Notes under the pieces: model-generated
The model's input: the letters and a program-made list of their open reading frames with translations, nothing else
Told to the model about the DNA's origin: nothing
Database searches by the model: none
Part shown: positions 29,230 through 41,069 of the stretch, in pieces
Layout: each line of letters opens with the position of its first letter
How positions within the stretch are numbered: position 1 is the stretch's first letter
Made by a program: the position numbers and the translations under genes
Source of the DNA: Ascaphus truei
Taxonomy: Eukaryota > Chordata > Amphibia > Anura > Ascaphidae
DNA length: 64,000 nt
Assembly: GCA_036426205.1 (NCBI GenBank)
Contig: CM071587.1
Location: 2,730,644 to 2,794,643, forward strand
Reading direction: 5' to 3'

Positions 29230-30100
29230 CCAAACACCCAGCCCTGTGCTCTGCTACAGACAGAGATTTGCATAGCATTGAATAGTGGGGTATGAGTTGA
29301 GCTATCCTGAAGCTAGGGTCACGTATTGAGGTATGAATAGCTTCAGTTAGCTTTAACTCATGTCTTCCCTCTTCCAAAGCATGCCAAGTCCTTAATGTCT
29401 TTCTTAACTTTATTGCAGGAGTAGAAAACACAGGAACTTGTAGGTGTAGTGTAGGCAGAGAGTGCTTCTCTATGTGGGATGCTTCTATGAGGTTAGACTA
29501 TGGTAAGAGAGGAAGGCCTTTCCAGGGGTGGATGCAGACAGGACCGTACTCACTGTGATCTAGGGTGGAAAAGGAAGTGAGGAGCAGTGTGGGTAAAGGG
29601 AATAGCCTTGGGACAGACTATCTTAAAACAAACAGAAGGGGGGGCAGACTAGCCCATTCTGGAGAGAAAGGCTGGGGCTGCTATGGCAACTCACAGAATG
29701 TCTGAGGGAACTACAACATGTAGCAATAATGTTGCATTTTACATGTAGCGTGGCTGCTGGGACAGGGGAAATTGACAAGCAATCCATTGAAGGGAGAAAT
29801 GGATCCCATAACTAAAGGAAAGACAGGAATATGGAATCTAGTTCCAGGACGTGAGCAGCATATACTTTGGTCACGGCCCCAAGATTCCTCGTGGTCTCAG
29901 TAATGATGGCAGTATTCTGTGTCACTACATTGCAGTGGGACTGTTCTGTCCCAGGCTCACTGTGGCAAGTGAGTATGGACAGGCAGCTCAACACAATCCC
30001 TTATACTAAGCAAGGGGAAACTTCCTCACTGCTGAAGTGTTTATTGGACACAACAATACAAATAACAAGGGATTAAGATACTGGGGGTAAACACTGGCAT
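29230..30100. mobile_element. Interspersed repeat, copy 1 (family unidentified)
   Basis: Shares a long ordered set of blocks with 57550-58060: ggtatgaat, ttcaactca-like, tttccaaagca.aacaagtcc, ttctt.actttat, aaaacaggcacttgt-like. No coding motif is seen. Could be an LTR or a DNA-element fragment. Confidence 0.55.
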
Positions 30101-30524
30101 GGGGGCAATGGAGGGGAAAGGGGGACTAGAAAGGCAAATAGGCTCATGCAGGGTATAGTGATAGGTAAGTTACAATCACTTTACTAGAGGAGATAAGTGC
30201 TGCTGAAAGAGGAAGAGGATATGACCCAACATGCAGGAAAAGGGTCAGTGATAGACCAACAGCCAGGGGTCCTGGATCATACCGCTCAGCCAGTGTAAGG
30301 GTTGCTAGGCAACAGGGTGAGAAGCCAACAACGGAGTTACAAAGTTGCAACATTACACTGAGGCGTACTAGCAGCCTCAGAACAGGGACAGAACCTAACT
30401 GGGTCCAGAACGGGGACAACTCTGATATTAAAGGGAGAGGCGCTGCTGCAGCTTTGGCATCAGACACAAACAAGAAGTGAGCTGAAACCTGAGAGATGCT
30501 AATTAATCTGCTCACCTTTCCCAG

Positions 30525-30806
30525 CCTGTCTCTCAGGCTCAGCCCCGCCCACTGACTGAGGCCCCACCCCTCCCACCTTTCAAAGCCTGTCTCAGGTTGC
30601 AGCTCCAGCCCCGCCCACTGACCGAGGCCACGCCCCTTCCCTCCCTCTCACCATTCCCAGCCTGTCTCTCAGGCTACAGCCCCACCCACTGACCGTGGCC
30701 CCACCCCTTCCACTCCCTCTCACCTTTCCCAGCTTGTCTCTCAGGCTGCAGACCCGCCCACTGACTGAGGCCCCGCCCCTTCCTCTCACCTTTCCCAGCC
30801 TGTCTC
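30525..30806. repeat. ~60-bp GC-box-rich tandem repeat, ~4 copies
   Basis: Repeats of tttcccagcctgtctctcagg then ctgcagccccgcccactgac. Dense ccccgccc boxes. No transcript evidence is visible. Confidence 0.88.
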
Positions 30807-31173
30807 TAAGGCTGCGGTCCCAGTCACCGCCACAGCGCACGCTATCAAGCCCCGCCCCCCCAGTCCGGCCGGTCCCAGTCCCTACCTTGTCGCGCACATT
30901 TCCCCAGCGGTGCGCGACAGGTTTTCAGGGAGGCAGGAGAATTTGACCTCGACATCTGCGACGGGGGCGTGGCCGGCGGTTCAGCCAATTAAGGGCGAAC
31001 CAGCCGCGGGACGTCATGGCCACGCCCCTGCAAACCCACAGCCACGCCCCCTCCCATCGCAAACCCTCCCTCTCCCCCCAGACCGCAGATCGCGGTGTAG
31101 GGCTGTGCACGCGCCGCCCCTTTCCCCCCGCCGGGCGAGCGCGTCACAGTGAAGACTGGGGACTCAGCCTCAG
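30807..31173. mobile_element. MITE family B copy
   Basis: Begins taaggctgcggtcccagtca and ends with the complement (gactggggactcagcctca). The interior has gccaattaagggcgaaccag, acgtcatggccacgccc and ccgcagatcgcgg, shared with the copy at 15090-15936. Confidence 0.65.
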
Positions 31174-31564
31174 GCTGCAGCTCCAGCCCCACGCTGCACT
31201 ACTTGAGGCCCCACCCCCTGACCCCGGCCCCGCCCACCTGCAGAGGAAGGGATTTCCCTCTGTGCTTCCTACTGCATCTCAGGCCCCGCCCCCTGAGCCA
31301 GGCCCCGCCCACCTGCAGAGTCAGGCCTCGTTCAGGGTGCTGGCTTCGGGGGCAGGGCGTGCTGACGTGCGTGCTGCCGTGAGCAACAAAGTATTCAATT
31401 TGAATACTTGTTGTCAGGGTAGCAGCTGCCCTGCCTCCGAAGCCAGGAGTTGCTGCTGACGACAGCTTCAGTAAACGAAAATTTTGTTTCTTGGAGCTGA
31501 AGCAGCGTCACAGGGACCAAGGCAGCCAATGAAATCATTCTTCAGAATGATTTCATGACTGCAG

Positions 31565-31830
31565 CTTGGATCCCCCAGTCCCCCTCAGATCTCCCCCAGT
31601 CCCCATCACATCTCCCCAAGTCCTCCTCACATCTCCCTCAGTCTCTCTCACATCTCCCCCAGTCCCTCTCACAACTCCCTCGCTCCCTCTCACAACTCCC
31701 TCGCTCCCTCTCACATCTCCCCAAGTCCTCCTCACATCTCCCTCACTCCCTCTCACATCTCCCTCACTCCCTCTCACATCTCCCTCACATCTCCCTCAGT
31801 CCCTCTCACATCTCCTCCTCCCCTCCTCCA
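31565..31830. repeat. CT-rich (tcacatctccctcactccc)n repeat
   Basis: Tandem ~15-20-bp units of ctcacatctccc and cagtccctct, pyrimidine-rich on the + strand. Confidence 0.9.
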
Positions 31831-32019
31831 TTCCTACCTAGCTGGACACGGGCAGGGGGAGTTGGTATGCAGCGGCAGTGGCCCCTGTAGAAGAATCTCA
31901 TGAGGCAGAGCACAAGGTGAGGAGTGCTCTAGCTGCAGGCACCAGAAGTTCCGGGTCAGACTTCTAGACGGGGGCCACCCATCCTCATTCATCCTTCTCT
32001 GGCCTCGTGCCTCTCAGGC

Positions 32020-32840
32020 CTGCTCTGTCTCGTCCTCTGCAGATCCTTGCTCTTCTTGCTTCCTCATTCAGTGTCCTGCGCGCTCTTCCTCTGCCAGTCC
32101 TGCTCTGGCTCTTCCTCGGCAGTCTGCTCTGCTCCTCCCTCTGCAATCCTGCTCGTGCTCTTCCCTGCATCATGCTTCATGCTGCGCTGCCGCTGCATTC
32201 CTGCTCTGCTCTTTATTCCTCGCAGGATGCCTGGCGTCTGCTCTTCCATCTTCAGTCCTGCTCTGCACTTCCGTCTGTCCGGATGTCCTCTCCATCGCTC
32301 TATCTCCTCTGCTCTGCTCTGCTCTTCCTCTGCATCCTGCTCTGCTCTCCTCTGCAGTTGCCCCTGCTTCGCTCTTGCACCTGCTTGTCGTCTGAAGCTC
32401 ATGCTCGCTCTTCTCGCAGTCCTGCTCTGCTCTACCCTCTGCAGTTCCTGCTTGCCTCCTCCTCTGCAAATCATGCTCTGCTCTTCCTCTTGCAGTCCTG
32501 CTCTGCTCGTCCTTCTGCGTCCTGCTCTGCTCTCTCTGCCTCCTGCTCTGCCTTCCTTGCATCCGTCCTTCCTCGTCCTCTCTGCTCTTCCTTGCAGTCT
32601 GCTATTGCTTCCTCTGCAGTCCTGCCTCTGCTCTCATCTCTGCTCTCCTGCGCCTAGCTCGACAATGCTCTGCTCTTCCTCGACTGCAGCCTGCTTCTGC
32701 CCTGCTCGCTTTCCTCTGCATCCTGCCTCTCTCGGTCCTCTATCTCTCCTCTGCCAGTCCGCTCTCCTCTTCTCTGCATTTCCCCTGCTCTGCTCTTCCT
32801 CTGCAGTCCTGCTCTGCTCCTGCTCTGAAACAAGTGATTC
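32020..32840. repeat. ~27-bp minisatellite (ctgctctgctcttcctctgcag...)
   Basis: Tandem units of tcctgctctgctcttcctctg with heavy single-base indel noise. Apparent frames are low-complexity Leu/Ser/Cys only. Confidence 0.9.
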
Positions 32841-34570
32841 TACTACCAGCTAATGCAACGGTTCGGCGAACTTGAGAAATTCCAGGAACAGGTTCACTAG
32901 GTGAAACCCACCACTGCTTTTGGTGGTTCAAACGGCCGTGGCCAGACCTTTTTTAGTTACGTGTTTTATTTAGGGGTATGCTTTCTGGGGGTGGGTAGAG
33001 CTACCTCTAGGGAAGCCAGGTGGCTCCTCCACAAATACTGGACTAAATGGTAAAAGGTGTGACGCGCTTCAGACACACATACACCCCTCTCTCCACTCCA
33101 TTCTGTTTCCTCCTCTCCCAAGACCCACCCCCAGGCTCCTGACGCCTTCTCCAGATTGCTGCTGGATAATGCAGCCAGCCAATAAGGATGGAGGAAGCTG
33201 CCCAACCCCCAAGCAACAGCCGTGCTCTGGGAAATCCCGCGGCCCCCCAAGCTGGTGGTCAGGTTACTATGACCAGCGAAGTAATACCGGTATACCTGGC
33301 AACCCTAGTTACATCACCGGCTCTAAGGTCATGTATTTCCTGTTAAACAGGAACCAGCTACAGGTAAGTCCTTAAGTGACCCCGAGTAAAATCACTTTTT
33401 TCTATCCTGTGCTCTTCACTGTGAGGTTGTCCACCAGAGTTACATTTATTTTGAAGTGCCAAGGCGTTAAATGGCTGAGTGATTTGACTATATTGTGGCT
33501 CCTACATATGTAGCTAAGTAGGATTGCACCCAATTAGGGGTCATGTGCTTCCTATAATTGACCTGTGACCTCTCCTGTCGCGCGGTGCGTTCCGTGTCCC
33601 GCTGGCCTTAATATGTGTAATGTTCAGGAGAATCTCCGATTAACACCAATATTCATAATGAGAACAGCTGCTATTCTCCATCTGGAAGGTGGAATTAATA
33701 TGTTAAATTCATCTCTCCGGCCTCACCCCTAATCAGGAGATGTTTACTCTCCGGAATCCGTGGAGTGATTTGGGATTAAGCTGGCGAGCGAGGGGGGGGG
33801 GGGGGGAACGCAACCCGCAGAGATCTGATATTAAATCTCAGCGAAATGAAAATTGCAAAGATTTACCTAGGGTCATTATACTAGGAAAATTAATCACAGC
33901 CTCGTCCATAATGTCCTGTCCCCCTCCCCTCTCCCTACTGTTATGGCTGTGCCTCTCATAATTGAAATGCCATGGCTGAGATAATAAATAATCCACTGCT
34001 TACGATGATAGCTCTGTGATATCTCTCCTGTGGGAGGAATGCTCACCTAGCACAGGGGGGAGGGGGGAAATATTATTATTATAGGAGAGATTACATTGCC
34101 TTAATAGGGCTGTCCAGCGCTGAAGAGGTTAATGACGGGAAATAATGGTCAATAAAATAGGTCTTTATTGATCCCGTGTGATATATTGCATCGGGCTGCG
34201 TTGCTCACTGGCAGTGAAAGGGTTAAGCTGGTGCCCTAGCGCCTGTCAGTCCTTCCCAACTCTTGTCCAATGGTTGAGGTGTAAAGAAACCTTCCCCTTG
34301 GTTCAGTGGGAGGGGCGAGGGTCTGCAGGGGGATCTGTACTGGTGTGGGATGACTGGAAAAGTGCGTTTCACAACCTAGACAGGGGGTCGGCTACCTTTT
34401 TTTCAGGCGTGTCAATAAATAGGCACACACAACCCTTCTGCCCCCCCCCCCCTCCTCTCACTCAATTCCCTCCATCTCCTCTCCCACTCAATTCCCCCTC
34501 CCCTCTAAGAATTTCACCTAGAGGGGAGGGCTCCAGTCCCACGGCGGAAGGGGAGCCGCTGCCCCAGGAT
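32841..34570. other. Intergenic, largely unique
   Basis: No family is recognised. G runs lie at 33790-33806. 33600-33780 holds several TAAT-core motifs and a CAGCTG E-box in otherwise non-repetitive sequence. Confidence 0.5.
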
Positions 34571-34574
34571 GGGT

Positions 34575-36300
34575 GCCAGGGATGTGCCCCAGGGAGGGGC
34601 ATGGGGAGGCTCATGGGGATGGGCATGGGGAGGCTCATGGGGATGGCCGCGAGGATGGATGGGGGATGAACGTGGAGATGAACATGGGGAGGGATTCTGG
34701 GATGGACGCAGCGATGGGCGTGGGGAGGGATGCTGGGATGGACTCGGGTATGGGGGTGGGGAGGGACAGGGGGATGGGCGCAGGGAGGGGCATGGGGAGG
34801 ATCATGGGGATGGCCGCGAGGATGGATGCGGGATGAACGTGGAGATGAACATGGGGAGGGATGCTGGGATGGACGCAGCGATGGGCGTGGGGAGGGATGC
34901 TGGGATGGACTCGGGTATGGGCGTGGGGAGGGACAGGGGGATGGGCGCAGGAAGGGGGCGTGGGGATGGATGTGGGTTGGACGTGGCGATGGACGCGGGG
35001 AGGGATGCTGGGATGGACGCAGCGATGGGCGTGGGGACGGATGCTGGGATGGACTCGGGTATGGGCGTGGGGAGGGACGGGGATGGCGCAGGAAGGGGCG
35101 CAGGGAGGGGTGTGGGGATGGATGTGGGTTGGACGTGGCGATGGACGCAGGGATGAACGTGGAGATGAACATGGGGAGGGATGCTGGGATGGGCGTGGGG
35201 ACGGATGCTGGGATGGACTCGGGGATGGAGTGGGAGGGGAAAGGGATGGCGGCAGGAAGGGGGAGCGGGGACGCGGGGAGGGGTTGGGGATGGATCGGGC
35301 ATGGGGGGGGTGGGGAGGGACAGGGGGATGGGCGCGGGAGGGGAGGGGTGGGGGATGGATGTGGGTTGGAGTGGCGATGGACGGGGATGGAGGGGGATGA
35401 ACGTGGAGATGATGGGGGACGGTGTGGGAGGACGCAGCGATGGGCGTGGGGAGGGATGCTGGAGGATGATCGGATGGGGCGTGGGAGGGACAGGGGTGGC
35501 GGCGGAAGGGGCGCGGGGAGGGGGGTGGGGATGGATTGTGGGTTGGACGTGGCGATGGACGCGGGGATGGATGGGGATTGAACATGGGGAGGGATGTGGG
35601 ATGGACGCAGCGATGGGCGTGGGGAGGGATTGTGGATGGACTCGGGTATGGGGGGGGGAGGACAGGGGGGATGGGAGCGGGGCGGGGGAGGGGTGTGGGG
35701 ATGGATGTGGGTTGGACGTGGCGATGGGAGGGGGATGAACGTGAGAAGTGGAGATGAACATGGGGAGCGGATGCTGGGATGGACGCAGCGAGTGGGTGTG
35801 GAGGGAGCTGGGATGGATACGGGTTAGGGCGTGGGGAGGGTACAAGGGTGCGCGCAGGAAGGGGCGCGGGGATGGGTGTGGGATGATGTGGGTTGACGCG
35901 ATGGACGCGGGGATGGATGGGGGAGAACGTGGAGTGGAGTGGGATGGACGCGCGATGGATGCTGGGATGGACTCGGGCATGGGGGTGGGGAGGGACAGGG
36001 GGATGGGCGCGGGGAGGGGTGTGGGGATGGATGTGGGTTGGACGTGGCGATGGACGCGGGGATGGATGGGGGATGAACGTGGAGATGAACATGGGGACGG
36101 ATGCTGGGATGGACGCAGCGATGGGCGTGGGGAGGGATGCTGGGATGGACTCGGGTATGGGGGTGGGGAGGGACAGGGGGTGGTCGCAGGAAGGGGCGCG
36201 GGGAGGGGTGTGGGGATGGATGTGGGTTGGACGTGGGGATGGATGCGGGATGAACGTGGAGCTGAACACGGGGATGGACGCAGGGATGGACACGAACCCC
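34575..36300. repeat. GC-rich minisatellite with ~170-bp higher-order period
   Basis: Short gggatgga/cgtggggaggga units are organised into larger blocks. gatgaacgtggagatgaaca recurs near 34666, 34836, 35153, 35397, 35735, 36073 and similar intervals. Long open frames on both strands come from stop-poor composition. Confidence 0.93.
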
Positions 36301-36319
36301 TTACCTAGATAATGCATGG

Positions 36320-36760
36320 GACTGGTAAAGAGAGATATTAAATGGCAGGGTAGCACACACCTTCCACCTCTGTATCTGCATCGTATTTATCTAGTTCTGC
36401 CGCTGCTAATGAAGCCGCTTAATGAAGTTAATGTCCTTGAAAAGCCTTCATCATTCTTCCCTCATCTGTCACTGAAGCTGCCCAACGAAATATTAATTAA
36501 GCAGAAGATTTGACTGTGTGGGGGAGGGAGGGGACTTCGTCACCCCTAATGAACGAGCTTCTAGGGCTCCCGTGCCAAGAAAATTGCTTTTTAAACCTGC
36601 CCTATTAAGCAGAAAATGAGACCTAAATCACCCTACAACATCCTCATTAGGAAGCAGCGATCCCTGACCGGTTCTGTGTTCCAACATCTTTCATTAGCAA
36701 ACTGCTCGTCTGATACTACCACGTAGTGATGCGTTTATATCGGCTTGTCCTCCCCTAGCA
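36320..36760. promoter_or_regulatory. Candidate non-coding regulatory sequence
   Basis: Unique, AT-balanced sequence between arrays, with many TAAT/ATTA homeodomain cores (gctaatgaagcc, cttaatgaagttaatg, attaattaagcag, ctaatgaacg, cctcattagg). Speculative; no conservation data. Confidence 0.25.
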
Positions 36761-36929
36761 CTGCCAGCCCAGGCTTGGTATCTTTATTCAGGGGATAAGA
36801 GTTCACTTTCAAAGCTGCGTCTGGTTATAAACAGAATGCTGCATCATAAAGCAGTATGGGCTGTGTGTATCGCCTATAGCGCCCAGTGTAAGTGTGGCCG
36901 CAGGGAGGGTCAGTATGCTTTGTGCCCAT

Positions 36930-37145
36930 CAGTGTATATATGTCTCACTATATGTATGAATGTATATAGTAAGGAATACATAGGTACAGTATATATGTGT
37001 CAATATGTATGAGGGAATACATACGTACAGTATATATGTGTCAATATGTATGCATGTTTGTAGGAGGGAATACAGAGGTACAGTATATATGTGTCAATAT
37101 ATGTATGAATGTATGTAGGAGGGAATACATAGGTACAGTATAGGT
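36930..37145. repeat. ~55-bp AT-rich tandem repeat, ~4 copies
   Basis: gaatacataggtacagtata and tatgtgtcaatatgtatg alternate. Confidence 0.85.
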
Positions 37146-38010
37146 GTAAATCCTATTGTAACATTTTTAGACTGCTAAGGCCCTTGCTGACACCCCAGGG
37201 TGACCCTGCACAGTAGCTACGTCTGCTGAGAAATCCGTGCAATATTGGGGCAATAAATGGCATTAGATTTATGGCAGAAAATCGAATTGCAAGTCAATGG
37301 ATTTGGTTTGGACGTCGATAGATTCTGTGCTGCTTTGTAATGTACTTATTTGGATTCCCCACCTCCAGCCCAGGAGGTATTGGAGAATCGCTGGGTTCTG
37401 TGACACTGTTTGAGGTTGATATATTTAAGGGGGGGAGGGGAGACAGTATATGCCTGCTCTCCTTATGCAGACCCCTTTCCTGTTCTTCTGTTGCCCCTTC
37501 AGTTTCAGAGTGGGGTGTAGGCGGGTGGGGTTGGGGGCTCCTTGAGGGATTTGAGATAACCCCTTTCCTGGTGTCGCTGACCCCTCTGGCAGCCAAGGGG
37601 CACGGTTGGCATACGTGTGGTGTCCCGGTGTCTCTTTCTTGGGATGATTTCCGTGTCACCCATTGGTGCCCCATCACAGACAGACTGTACCAGCCTCTGG
37701 GATTTTCTGCAATAGACACATCCAGGCAGATCTCCCAGCTCTGCCTCCTCAAAGCATCGAAATAAATAGTCCTGAGCTCTCCCTCAAGGGGAGATAGATG
37801 AGACCCCCGCCAGGCACCCCCGGCTCCTCTGTGTTTGGTTAAAGCTGTACCAGCCGTCCCCTCTCAGAGGTCAGTCCGGGTCACGCTGCCTCCCAGACAC
37901 ACACAATATCTCTTCCAGTCCTTTACTCGTTCTTCTTTTTGCTTCTATCTTTCATTTCCCTCCTCCCTTTCTTCTCTGTTTAATAACCTGGCCTTGTTCA
38001 GTATATTTTA
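37146..38010. other. Intergenic, unrecognised
   Basis: Short overlapping open frames at 37294-37765 on both strands carry no family motif. Nothing else is seen. Confidence 0.5.
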
Positions 38011-38011
38011 T

Positions 38012-38250
38012 TCTTCTATGTATGTGTATGTATGTCTTTATTTATATAGCGTCATTAATGTACATAGCGCGTCACAGCAGTAATACACGTGACAATCATA
38101 TAAATAACAAATAATACAAATTAAAGATCGTGGGAATAAGGGCTTCAGACATAAAAGTAACATTTAGGAAGAGGAGTCCCTGCTCCGAAGAGCTTACAAT
38201 CTAATTGGTTGTAGGAAGAACGTACAGAGACAGCAGGAGGGTGTTCTGGT
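38012..38250 (-). mobile_element. L2-like LINE 3' tail
   Basis: Minus-strand reading: ccaattagattgtaagctct, cagggactcctcttcc, ending in atataaataaagacataca. Near match to 5690-5930. Confidence 0.78.
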
Positions 38251-38559
38251 AAGTGCGTCGTCTGTTTTTCCCCCCTCTCTGTTCTTTAGATAAACGTGTC
38301 CCAGGATCTGGGTTCTAGGCTCTGGAAGCTGCTTTTCCACTCGCACGCTCAGGGCAGGTCTGTGATAGACGTTCACACTTGCAGGTTCCGCGCTTGGTCA
38401 CAAACGTGTGGAATCTGATAGTGAATATAAAACCCCACATCCAAACATCTGTATTCTGACTGTTTGTAATACCCGATCCATACGTTCCATGTGAATGCAA
38501 AGTCCTGAGGAGGCGCCTTATTCCTTCTCCCACACCGTCACCCTGAGCAGAGTCAGATT

Positions 38560-38742
38560 CAGGGGTGGCCAACTCCAGTCCTCAAGGGCCACCAACAGGT
38601 CACGTTTTCAAGATATCCCTGCTTCAGCACAGGTGGCTCAATCAGTGGCTCAGTCGAGAACTGCATCGCCTGTGCTGAAGCAGGGATATCCTGAAAACCT
38701 GACCTGTTGGTGGCCCTTGAGGACTGGAGTTGGTCACCCTTG
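38560..38742. mobile_element. Foldback MITE, hAT-like family, near-perfect hairpin
   Basis: The two ~75-bp arms are complementary: aggggtggccaactccagtc ... caggtggctc against its mirror ... ggactggagttggtcaccct. TIR begins CAGGG/CAAGG. Confidence 0.85.
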
Positions 38743-39735
38743 CTCTCTAACTCATACATCAAAGTTGCTGAGGGAGCAAGGCGCTGGCCTCTGAAGTGGA
38801 TAATGATGACCGCAGTCTAAAGGAGCAGTCCTGGCTGCCTGTGTTTTTTTTAACTCATTTCTTTTTACAGAGTGTGTCTAGGAGGGGGGTGGGGGGGATT
38901 CTCTCAATATTCTTAGCTCGGGAGACCCGCTGTCTTATGAGATATTTTAATTTTACCAGTGAAGTTACTGGGGTTCCGGGCTCTATCCAGCCAAACCTTG
39001 CAGGTCCTGTCAGCCAATAGGAAGCTGCAATGTCATTGGATGAGGCTTCAATGATTGGACGGCCCTTTCAATGCCCCGAGAGAACACGGATATCGTGGGA
39101 GCTGGGGATTCCGAAGCTGCGACATGGATTGCCGATTGAAGACTCCACGATTGCTCAGGGTGACCTTCCTCTGTCTGCAGTGCAATGAAATAGATTGCAA
39201 GCTCTTTGGCTCAGGGATTCATTGTATCTGTACTGTTGCGCTGCACATTCCAGTGATACAGCATTATGCGCTTTCTGCGGGCACGCTTGCTCGGATCTCT
39301 CTGTAGGCCGTTACTCAATACGCCGCGAAGCTGCTTCCCTGCGCTGGGGAATATCTCTGTCCCCTTTCTCTGAATGGAGTTGAACTCTTCTCAAACACGG
39401 GGCAGACCTGTTCACAGGATATTAAATAGGGGCGTCAGTCCCTGCCTTCCTTCTTGGCGTGTACCCTTGTTACTGTGATTAGACTTTGTGCCGAGATGCC
39501 CAGGCCGCGTGTCTCCTCGGATACCTCGTCAAAACGCAGCCGCTGCTGTCGCCCAAAACTGTCTGACCTTTTTTCTAACGCCGCGTCCGCTTCTTCTTAT
39601 CCTCGTGCGATCATTTGTTATTTCTTTATTGTTTTATGTGACGCCAGCCGCCTCTACACGGCCACACAGTAAAAACAGACACGTCCTCTCAGGTGAAGAA
39701 TGATTTAAAAAACCCAGACATAAAAGTCATTTTAG
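38743..39735. other. Intergenic with a possible repeat at 38815-39060
   Basis: The first part resembles 18519-18830 (taaaggagcagtcc, ccaataggaagctgc). The remainder has no recognised element. Confidence 0.4.
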
Positions 39736-39770
39736 TGCTGGCTGAAGAGCTTACAATCTAAGGGATATGA
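39736..39770 (-). mobile_element. Short L2-like tail fragment
   Basis: gaagagcttacaatctaagg matches the diagnostic block of the larger L2-like tails. Confidence 0.5.
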
Positions 39771-39929
39771 AGGGAGGTGTAGAAAGGCTTGCTAACCGTA
39801 AATGCAAGTTATCTGGTATCGGTGCATGGCAGAGAGGAGAGGGGGAGCAAGTGCCTTTGGGTAGAATTCAGTGATTTCCATTCATGCTTATTTAACATAA
39901 ACTGGATTTTCAAACAAACATTGAAGACG

Positions 39930-40140
39930 AAGGCTTTGGGAGAGAGGAGAAGAGAAAGGGAGAGAGGTAGGGGGAGTGGAAAAGAGAGGGGGATAAAGGG
40001 AGGCTGAGAGGGGGGAGGAAGAGTGGAAAAGAGGAAGGGAGAGAAAGGGGAGAGGGGAAGAGAGGAAGGGACAGAAAGGAGAGGGAAAAGAAAGGGAGGG
40101 AGGAAAAGAAAGGGGAAGGGAGAGAAAGGGGGAGAGAGCG
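39930..40140. repeat. (GGGAGA/GGAAGA)n purine-rich stretch
   Basis: The + strand is almost entirely A/G. Low complexity, no coding signal. Confidence 0.9.
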
Positions 40141-40254
40141 TTATCGTTAACTGAACACTCCTAGAAACAGCTGAGAGGCAGTAAGGTGAAAAGGTTTCAA
40201 GTGTGAGAGCGATAAAGAAAAGGGGGTAAGAAGGATAAAGGAGGGAGGACGCAA

Positions 40255-40598
40255 TGGGGGTGTAAGGTGAGGAAGAGATGGGGGTGTAAGGTGAGGAAGA
40301 GATGGGGGTGTAAGGTGAGGAAGAGATGGGCGTGTAAAGTGAGGAAGAGATGGTTGTGTAAAATGAGGAGGAGATGGGTGTGTGAGGTGTGGAACAGATG
40401 GGTGTGTAAGGTGTGGAAGAGATCGGTGTGTAAGGTGAGGACAAGATGGGTGTGTAAGGTGAGGAAGAGATGGGTGTGTAAGGTGAGGAAGAGATGGGTG
40501 TGTAAGGTGAGGAAGAGATGGGTGTGTAAGGTGAGGAAGAGATGGGTGTGTAAGGTGAGGAAGAGATGGGTGCGTAAGGTGAGGAAGAAGAGGCTTTA
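40255..40598. repeat. 24-bp minisatellite (gtgaggaagagatgggtgtg...)
   Basis: About 14 copies. The unit is a multiple of 3, which explains long repetitive open frames (K-V-R-K-R-W-V). Confidence 0.94.
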
Positions 40599-40694
40599 AA
40601 ACATAGTTGTACTGTGCCAGATTAAGAAGAAAATTCTTCATTTATTCAATATCGTGGCCCAGTTATTTGAACTGTATTTCAGAAACATTTATAC

Positions 40695-40697
<3 letters not shown>

Positions 40698-40746
<49 letters not shown>

Positions 40747-40758
40747 ATCTATCTATAT
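40698..40758. repeat. (TA)n microsatellite
   Basis: Uninterrupted TA dinucleotides followed by (CTAT)n. Confidence 0.97.
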
Positions 40759-40780
40759 TACTTTGTATCCAAAAAGTTAC

Positions 40781-40847
40781 ATACTGAGTGCTCATTTGCA
40801 TATTATTGCCCAGAATCCCTGGCTGCAATGGAAACATTGTCTGCTAA
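40781..40847 (+). mobile_element. MITE family A, left half (interrupted)
   Basis: tgctcatttgcatattattgc through attgtctgctaag. The matching continuation (ggggaaaggcaggcttgcgg, ~41046-41068) lies beyond a family-B element, showing nesting. Confidence 0.7.
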
Positions 40848-41035
40848 GGCCGCGTCCATGCTGCCTGCTCACGAGCGCGAGCCCTCATTGGCTGAACCAC
40901 GCATGTGACCCGGCCCAGTACGAAACAAAGACAAAAGTATTTGTCTCTGCACGCTCACGCGAGCGTGCAGCATGAACGCTCCAATGGATTTACATTGGTT
41001 TGATCGTGCAGCTCGCGGTCAGCATGGACTAGGCC
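40846..41035. mobile_element. MITE family B copy nested in a family A copy
   Basis: Starts taaggccgcgtccatgctgc and ends with the complement (gcagctcgcggtcagcatgg then actaggcctca). Internal acgctcacgcgagcgt palindrome. Confidence 0.7.
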
Positions 41036-41069
41036 TCAGAGACAGTGGGGGAAAGGCAGGCTTGCGGAC

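Noticed and set aside
34635..36356. 573-codon open frame on the - strand (Pro/His/Ser/Ile-rich)
   Set aside because: Lies wholly in a minisatellite; composition follows the repeat unit and no domain is visible.
40255..40598. Lys/Arg/Trp repeat protein frame
   Set aside because: The 24-bp unit is a multiple of three, so the frame is trivially open; no start context or homology.
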